Positions 59,083-64,000 of a stretch of 64,000 nucleotides of DNA are shown piece by piece. The number at the start of each line of letters is the position of its first letter. Position 1 is the stretch's first letter. The position numbers were made by a program, and so were the translations under genes. The stretch is from Cichorium intybus. Its lineage: Eukaryota > Streptophyta > Magnoliopsida > Asterales > Asteraceae. The notes under the pieces are model-generated. The model saw nothing but the letters and a program-made list of their open reading frames with translations, was not told the DNA's origin and searched no databases. The DNA lies in NCBI GenBank assembly GCA_023525715.1, contig JAKNSD010000080.1, positions 62,001 through 126,000 of the forward strand, given 5' to 3'.

Positions 59083-59103
59083 ACATGTGATGAGAAGCAT
59101 ATC

Positions 59104-59880
59104 GAACAATAAACGGAATATACATCGCACCCACAAGCCTCTTCCACTCCCTCGCCATCGGCTTTCATGAAACCTACACCCATCATTGCTATGGAACCCC
59201 AAGCAACCCAACAACCCTGATTTGTACGCCAAGAACGTGTTCTTCCTCAACCCACCCTCCTACTAGAACCCAAACTCTATGTACTCCTCAAGCTTGAATT
59301 CTTCACATCCTCACCGGCATCACCGCCTTTCCTTATCCTCGGATATTTATTCATTGGATCTTTGCTCCTCCTCGTGCTAGCTCTTTGGTGGTCGCCATCG
59401 ATTCCCTTCATATTTTCGACGGGTTTTGACTGGTTTGGGCTTGATCAGAAGATGTTTAATGCCTCAGTTTAGCATGTATAGGGTTTTCAAGGTGCTTCGC
59501 AAAAAACCAATTACATGCAGGTTAGCATAATTACATAAAGTTTATAGCATGAATAGGGTGCGTCTGAATCTCTCAAATCGAGACAGGCTTAGACGTGTTA
59601 TCTGAAATCTTACCGTAATGAAAGAGCTCGTCGTCGGTGGATATAGAAGGCGGCTCAAGCTATCCGGTGAAATCGAATGCAAAATCCTTATCGTCATCAT
59701 GTTCATCTTCATTTTCTTGAAAGCTGATGGTGAGGGAGTGGATGAGGCTTGTGGGTGCGGTGTAGAAGAAATTGGGGAATCAGTGTGGACTTAGATGGGA
59801 GACTCAGTTGCACAATCCCCTTCCCAAAACGAGTGATAAGCAATTGGGTATACAAAAAGTCCACAACCCCCCCCCCCCCC
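59104..59880. mobile_element. Long-TIR foldback element, copy d (left arm truncated)
   Basis: Starts inside the left arm at about catcgcacccacaagcctct and is otherwise collinear with copies b and c. It ends with tccacaa and a C run. The stretch acatgtgatgagaagcatat precedes it and recurs after it, so c and d with their tails form a local tandem duplication that Athila later split. Confidence 0.7.
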
Positions 59881-60876
59881 ATAAACATGTGATGAGAAGC
59901 CTCATCCACATGTGATGAGAAGCATATCGAACAATATACGAAATATACACACAAAATTCATTAGTCTTTTGCTGAGGGATTTAGAAAGAATTTTGAGATC
60001 AACCGGAAAATCAATCATGCTCATCAAATCCGAAATCTCCATGGAAGCAGGTATGTAATCTTCTTTATTGTTTGTTTCTTTTAAACAGATTCGAGATCTA
60101 TGAAATAAAAAATCCAAATAATTGTTGGCCATCGACCCAGAATTACCTTTTCTAAACATATTTTGGTTTGTTAAACAATCTTATTCAATCAAACTGTTTT
60201 GCTACCTATGTTTAACATTTAATTGGACATTGTTGAAGTATTTGGATGTACTGAATAAACGGTTAACTGTATAGTGTTTGATAAACTGGATAATGAGCAT
60301 GGAAACGGAACTTTTTATAAATTTGTGGAAAAAATCTCATGAATTTATCAATAAGTTACATCCTTTTATAAAGTTTCAACAGTGAACTAACATGATATTA
60401 AGATATACAAAATTTCATCATCACAAGCACCATGTTATTTTCTCCCCTGTTTCTAACATTAATAATTTAATATGTTAGTAAGCTATTGGGTGCCGTGCTA
60501 GTACTCCCAAAAAATGTAACTGAAAGTTGATTATACCATGAAAGCATTGCGCTGATTATTGTTTGGAGGCTTGGATCTTTGTGGGTGTATAACATGTGGC
60601 ATGTGTAAAAGAAAGGAGTCACAAATGATTACTAACTAAAAATATAGAGCAAACATGTAACAACTAAACAAAATTATTTTAAATTATATGCAATTATAGA
60701 ATACAATAATAATAGAAAAAATCGACTTCACAGCCACAATTTATAAAATGAAATCTTGAAAATCACATCGAGACATGTACCTTGACTGGTATATACTTTC
60801 AGTTTACAAACAAAAAATAATCAAACTTTAACTCGTGATCTTGAGGTTTAGGAGCACGGTTGGAGAGCTAAATATT

Positions 60877-62232
60877 TTAATTGACTATCCTGCAGTTGTT
60901 GCGAATTTGACCTCTGTTACCTGTTAACGGCTTTATATCTCCCATTTTAATCATAGACTCCGCAAAATCCTCCCAGAAATCATCCTGGTTTGTACTGTAC
61001 TTCTGCACAAGCCCATCAGTTTTGCCACCATCAAACAACGCCTGATCAGAACTCAAAACCCCTTTTTTACTCACCAAATCGGTGAAGTATCTCCTGTCGA
61101 ACGAAGCCGGTGTTGGGTCAAGTGGTGCGAGCCTTGAGTCGCCCCCAACTTGTGGACAATTGGTCTGAAGATGACGGGCAAAGGCTGGGTCAATGTTGGT
61201 CTGATTGTAAATGCGACCCCTGAATGTTCCACATTGAGCGAACCCTAGAGTGTGTGCACCTGAGAGCACAACTAAGTCATCTTTGTCGAGGCCTTGGTTC
61301 TCAAAATTTTGAATTAGCGCAGGTAAGTCCATGAACGGCGACGGGATGTCGACATTGGCTGTTGTTCGGCTCGCGGTTGTTGAGTCTCTTCTTCCTAACT
61401 TGACTTTCCATGAAGGGCCACCAAGCTGCATGCCATAACATAATAGTTTTTTTCACCGAATGCTTTATAATAATAAAAATAAAAATAAAAAACTGTTATT
61501 TGTATTTCTACACAAATACATTATACAAATTCTTTTTCGTATCATACGCCCGTATTCTTGTATCCAGGCTCATGAAAAATTGTAAAAGTGAAACTTTTAT
61601 TGCCGATTTCCTTTATGAATACGAAACACGTTCGTCACATATATTTTTTGAACTTTAAAGTTGAATAACGTTACTTGTTGCATTAATTCTATAGGTTTTC
61701 ATGGAAATGTTTTACTTACAGCGACCACAGAATCACGAGCAGCAACGGTCAATATGTCAGCACAAGATACTACTGAGCGTCGACAAACTTTGTCCACTTC
61801 AGACTTGATTTTGTCAATAACCTCAAACCCTCTAGCAGAGTTTGCATTTGGGGCGGCATTTTTTTCGCTATCTATAGTTGCTGTTTGATCCAAAAGAATT
61901 GAAGCATCACATCCCTACATGATCCAAAAACAAAGTTGTAAAACGAAACCAACCACTTCCCTTGGAAAGTCCATGCATGTACCACAAACAATTCATTTGA
62001 ATCCTATTAAGGTACTTACGTTAACAAAACAATCATGGAAATGAAGACGTAACAAGGAAGCGCCCATGCGGCGTTCTTGTGTCACTGCATCCTCCACCAC
62101 ACGTCTGATGGTTGGGAGAGCTTCTGGGCACACATGATCATAATAACTTGGTGAGAGGTCTGTTTTGGAAGATGCTGTGGCAAAGGGAAGCATGAACAAG
62201 ACAAAGAGAGACAAGAAGTTTATGGTGTTCAT
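60877..62232 (-). CDS. Class III peroxidase, Prx-D (intact)
   Basis: Exons on the minus strand at 62232-62020, 61914-61720 and 61425-60877, 318 codons plus stop. Signal peptide, distal Arg/His (LRLHFHDCFVN), proximal His (VVLSGAHTLG) and eight cysteines are all present. The predicted protein equals Prx-C except Thr for Ser in KPLTGNRGQ, and the introns are almost identical as well. The duplication that produced the pair is therefore recent, or conversion keeps them alike. Secreted heme peroxidase; physiological substrate not deducible. Confidence 0.94.
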
Positions 62233-62295
62233 CTTCTCTACTGTTGGTAATCAAAAGGGTTTATGTTGTATTTACGTTGTCGTGGTCTAAAATGG

Positions 62296-62303
62296 TATTT
62301 ATA
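62296..62303 (-). promoter_or_regulatory. TATA box of Prx-D
   Basis: TATAAATA on the minus strand at the position conserved in all four units. Confidence 0.75.
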
Positions 62304-62988
62304 AGGCAATCGATGTTAAGATGGTTGGGTTTTAGAAAAGGTCAAAAGATAAAAACTAATGTATATGTTACCTAGCTTGTTTACTTGTTAAACTAATTAA
62401 ACAATGTAGGAGACCTGGCTCATAATTCTAGAACTTATGTATAAAAAATTGAGCTACGTACAGGATTTAATTTTGGTATATTTGACTTTTCGCTGTAACC
62501 AAACCATTATTTGCATCCATTGTAAAAGAAGAAGAAAAAACGAAATCTGAGGCTATCGGGTTTGGAAGACATCCATAACATCCCATGCCAGTCGTTACCT
62601 CACCAAGACAACCTCAAAACACAGCATAACACTTCTTCTAATTTCTACGTCATCATTTTAATTTACGTTTTTTTAATTAAAATAAAATATTTAATTAATT
62701 TAGAAACATAATATTAAAATTAAAATACTAAGACATTACATTAACTAAAAATAAAAAAACATTACATTAATTTAAAAAAAAAAAAATTACAGTAAAAAAC
62801 CTAATTATCGTCATCGGATTCATAGTGCTAATTAGCGTAGACATGTTCGGTCAAATCGTGCCGAATATTGAATTCTTTTCCATACTATATATTTCTAGTA
62901 ATCTCGCAAGGTGTTGTTCTTTACCGGGAACAAATTGTTCCGACATGTGTATGAGATGATGAGTTTGATGAATGCAAATAGCCCGACC

Positions 62989-63750
62989 TTATTCTTCAAT
63001 GATCATATTGTGTAATATGATACAACCGTACATTACTTTGCGTATGTTCTCGAGACTTCATGCTTGTGTCGGGTTTCGCACTGTATGTCATTTATTTTTT
63101 AGGACACCGAATGCACGTTTCACATCTTTCTGTGCCGACTCTTGAGCTTTCGTGAATAGTACTCGTTTCTCGTCAACCGGATGTTGGTACGACCTTACAA
63201 ATGTGGAATAATTAAGATATATATCGTTGGTGAGTAAATACCCACGTGGGTACTCTAAGCCATTCACTACAAATGAAACGTGGACCAACTTGGCTTGTAG
63301 GATATCGTTGAATAATGGCGACGAAGGTGTGGGTTTCCGCAAATAGATATGACCGTAAAGCTCAATAATATATTCACAAAACAAATACATACTTTCCCCT
63401 GCGGTTCTTGCGGACATCCTCAAGTAATCGTCGACTGCATCAAAACAAATGCCATAACTCATAACATGAAGAGAAGCTCCACAGTTTATGTATGACGAGA
63501 AACCCCTTTTGCCTCGGCCGTCGTATCTCAATTGGAAGTATTCGTAGTTATCATCCAAGTCGTGCGCAATGCGTAGGAATATATCTCTGCTCAAACGAAA
63601 CAGACGTTTGAAATCTTTGTCGTCATACATGCAATTGTCAACAACATACTCTCGAATAAAATGTTTGTGCCCTTCTTAGCGGTTTCTATATTTTGCCATT
63701 AATCTTCGTTGTTTGACCGAACTTTCGGCTTTGTTTGCGACTTGCATCAT
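62989..63750 (-). pseudogene. PIF/Harbinger (HARBI1/ALP1-like) transposase remnant, copy 2
   Basis: Nearly identical to the copy at 42172-42925, with the same in-frame loss of about 90 residues after LRKPTP, the same Lys in DVKRAFG and the same C-terminal frameshift before CIILHNMIIEE. Here the N-terminus is complete: ATG at 63750 (MMQVANKAESSVKQRRLMAK), then TAA near 63677, after which the frame continues as GHKHFIREYVVDN into the open part 63630-63088. Shared lesions show it was already dead before the unit duplicated. Confidence 0.85.
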
Positions 63751-64000
63751 TTCTGAGAAAAACAATTAATTTAAAAACAAACAAAATTAACTTAAATTTA
63801 AATTTTCACTACTACTGATATTTTTAAAAATTAAAAAACAAACAAATAATTTAAAATTTAAAAAAAAACTTAACTAAACATAAAAAGTAAGTTAAAACTA
63901 AAATTAAAAATACTAAAACACTAAGATTCATATTTTTATAATATCTTCTTTCAGCTTCAGAGAGCTTTAGTATCATCTGGAAAGCCCGTCTGGAAAGATG
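63751..64000. other. Non-coding flank of the Harbinger remnant
   Basis: AT-rich sequence ending gcccgtctggaaagatg. From about 63810 it is collinear with 45108-45302 in unit 3. No gene seen. Confidence 0.6.

Larger units (their letters stand above)
59881..64000 (-). repeat. Tandem unit 4 of the peroxidase array (cut by the window edge)
   Basis: 3' flank, Prx-D, 5' flank and Harbinger remnant. It is nearly identical to unit 3 over about 3.4 kb and extends past it where the Athila LTR interrupts unit 3. The 59881-60876 part is peroxidase 3' flank with no gene. Confidence 0.8.

Overview
This window is nuclear DNA from a flowering plant, almost certainly a eudicot. It is AT-rich and holds plant-specific secreted class III peroxidases with short GT-AG introns, a plant saposin-type gene, and Athila, Copia, CACTA, Harbinger and hAT-type elements in plant form. 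A composite such as lettuce or chrysanthemum would fit, but that is only an impression. About nine tenths of the window is transposon-derived.

Host genes: on the minus strand at 1546-3002 is a complete five-exon gene for a signal-peptide protein with two saposin B domains. The rest is one head-to-tail tandem array of four peroxidase units, all on the minus strand: Prx-A (9188-10378, intact, 318 aa), Prx-B (28939-33349, pseudogene), Prx-C (40062-41417, intact) and Prx-D (60877-62232, intact). C and D appear to differ by a single residue. The native repeat unit is a few kilobases (peroxidase, its flanks, a long-terminal-inverted-repeat element and, in units 3 and 4, a dead Harbinger transposase). 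Later insertions stretched the units apart, and comparing units gives the empty site for most insertions.

Mobile DNA from left to right: a minus-strand solo Copia-type LTR (about 6033-7298) holding a 152-bp hAT-type MITE; a degenerate full-length Copia element (11384-18355); an 8.1-kb CACTA element (20554-28641) that itself holds a solo LTR (20807-22387) and a nested element with an intact OTU-protease ORF (about 25893-27796) inside an intron of a dead Ulp1-like gene; a short Copia derivative with only gag and protease (29361-32399) inside exon 3 of Prx-B; a solo LTR (36927-39095); a truncated Athila-type LTR plus leader (42925-45108); and a complete, very young Athila element (46205-59082) with an intact 1804-codon gag-pol and an intact 495-codon ATHILA ORF. 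Most carry target-site duplications that can be read directly.

The pattern I find most unusual cuts across element families. Five unrelated LTR regions in this one window each carry several copies of a private 13-20 nt palindrome: ACACGACCCGTGT, TTAGCGTCGCTAA, GCACGACTCGTGC, GGCGCACCGCGCC and TTACACGACCGTGTAA. In several copies the flanking bases change in complementary pairs, so dyad symmetry is kept while sequence drifts. In three elements the cluster lies roughly 200-480 bp from the LTR 5' end. The second most interesting object is the OTU-protease ORF inside a Ulp1-bearing CACTA element.
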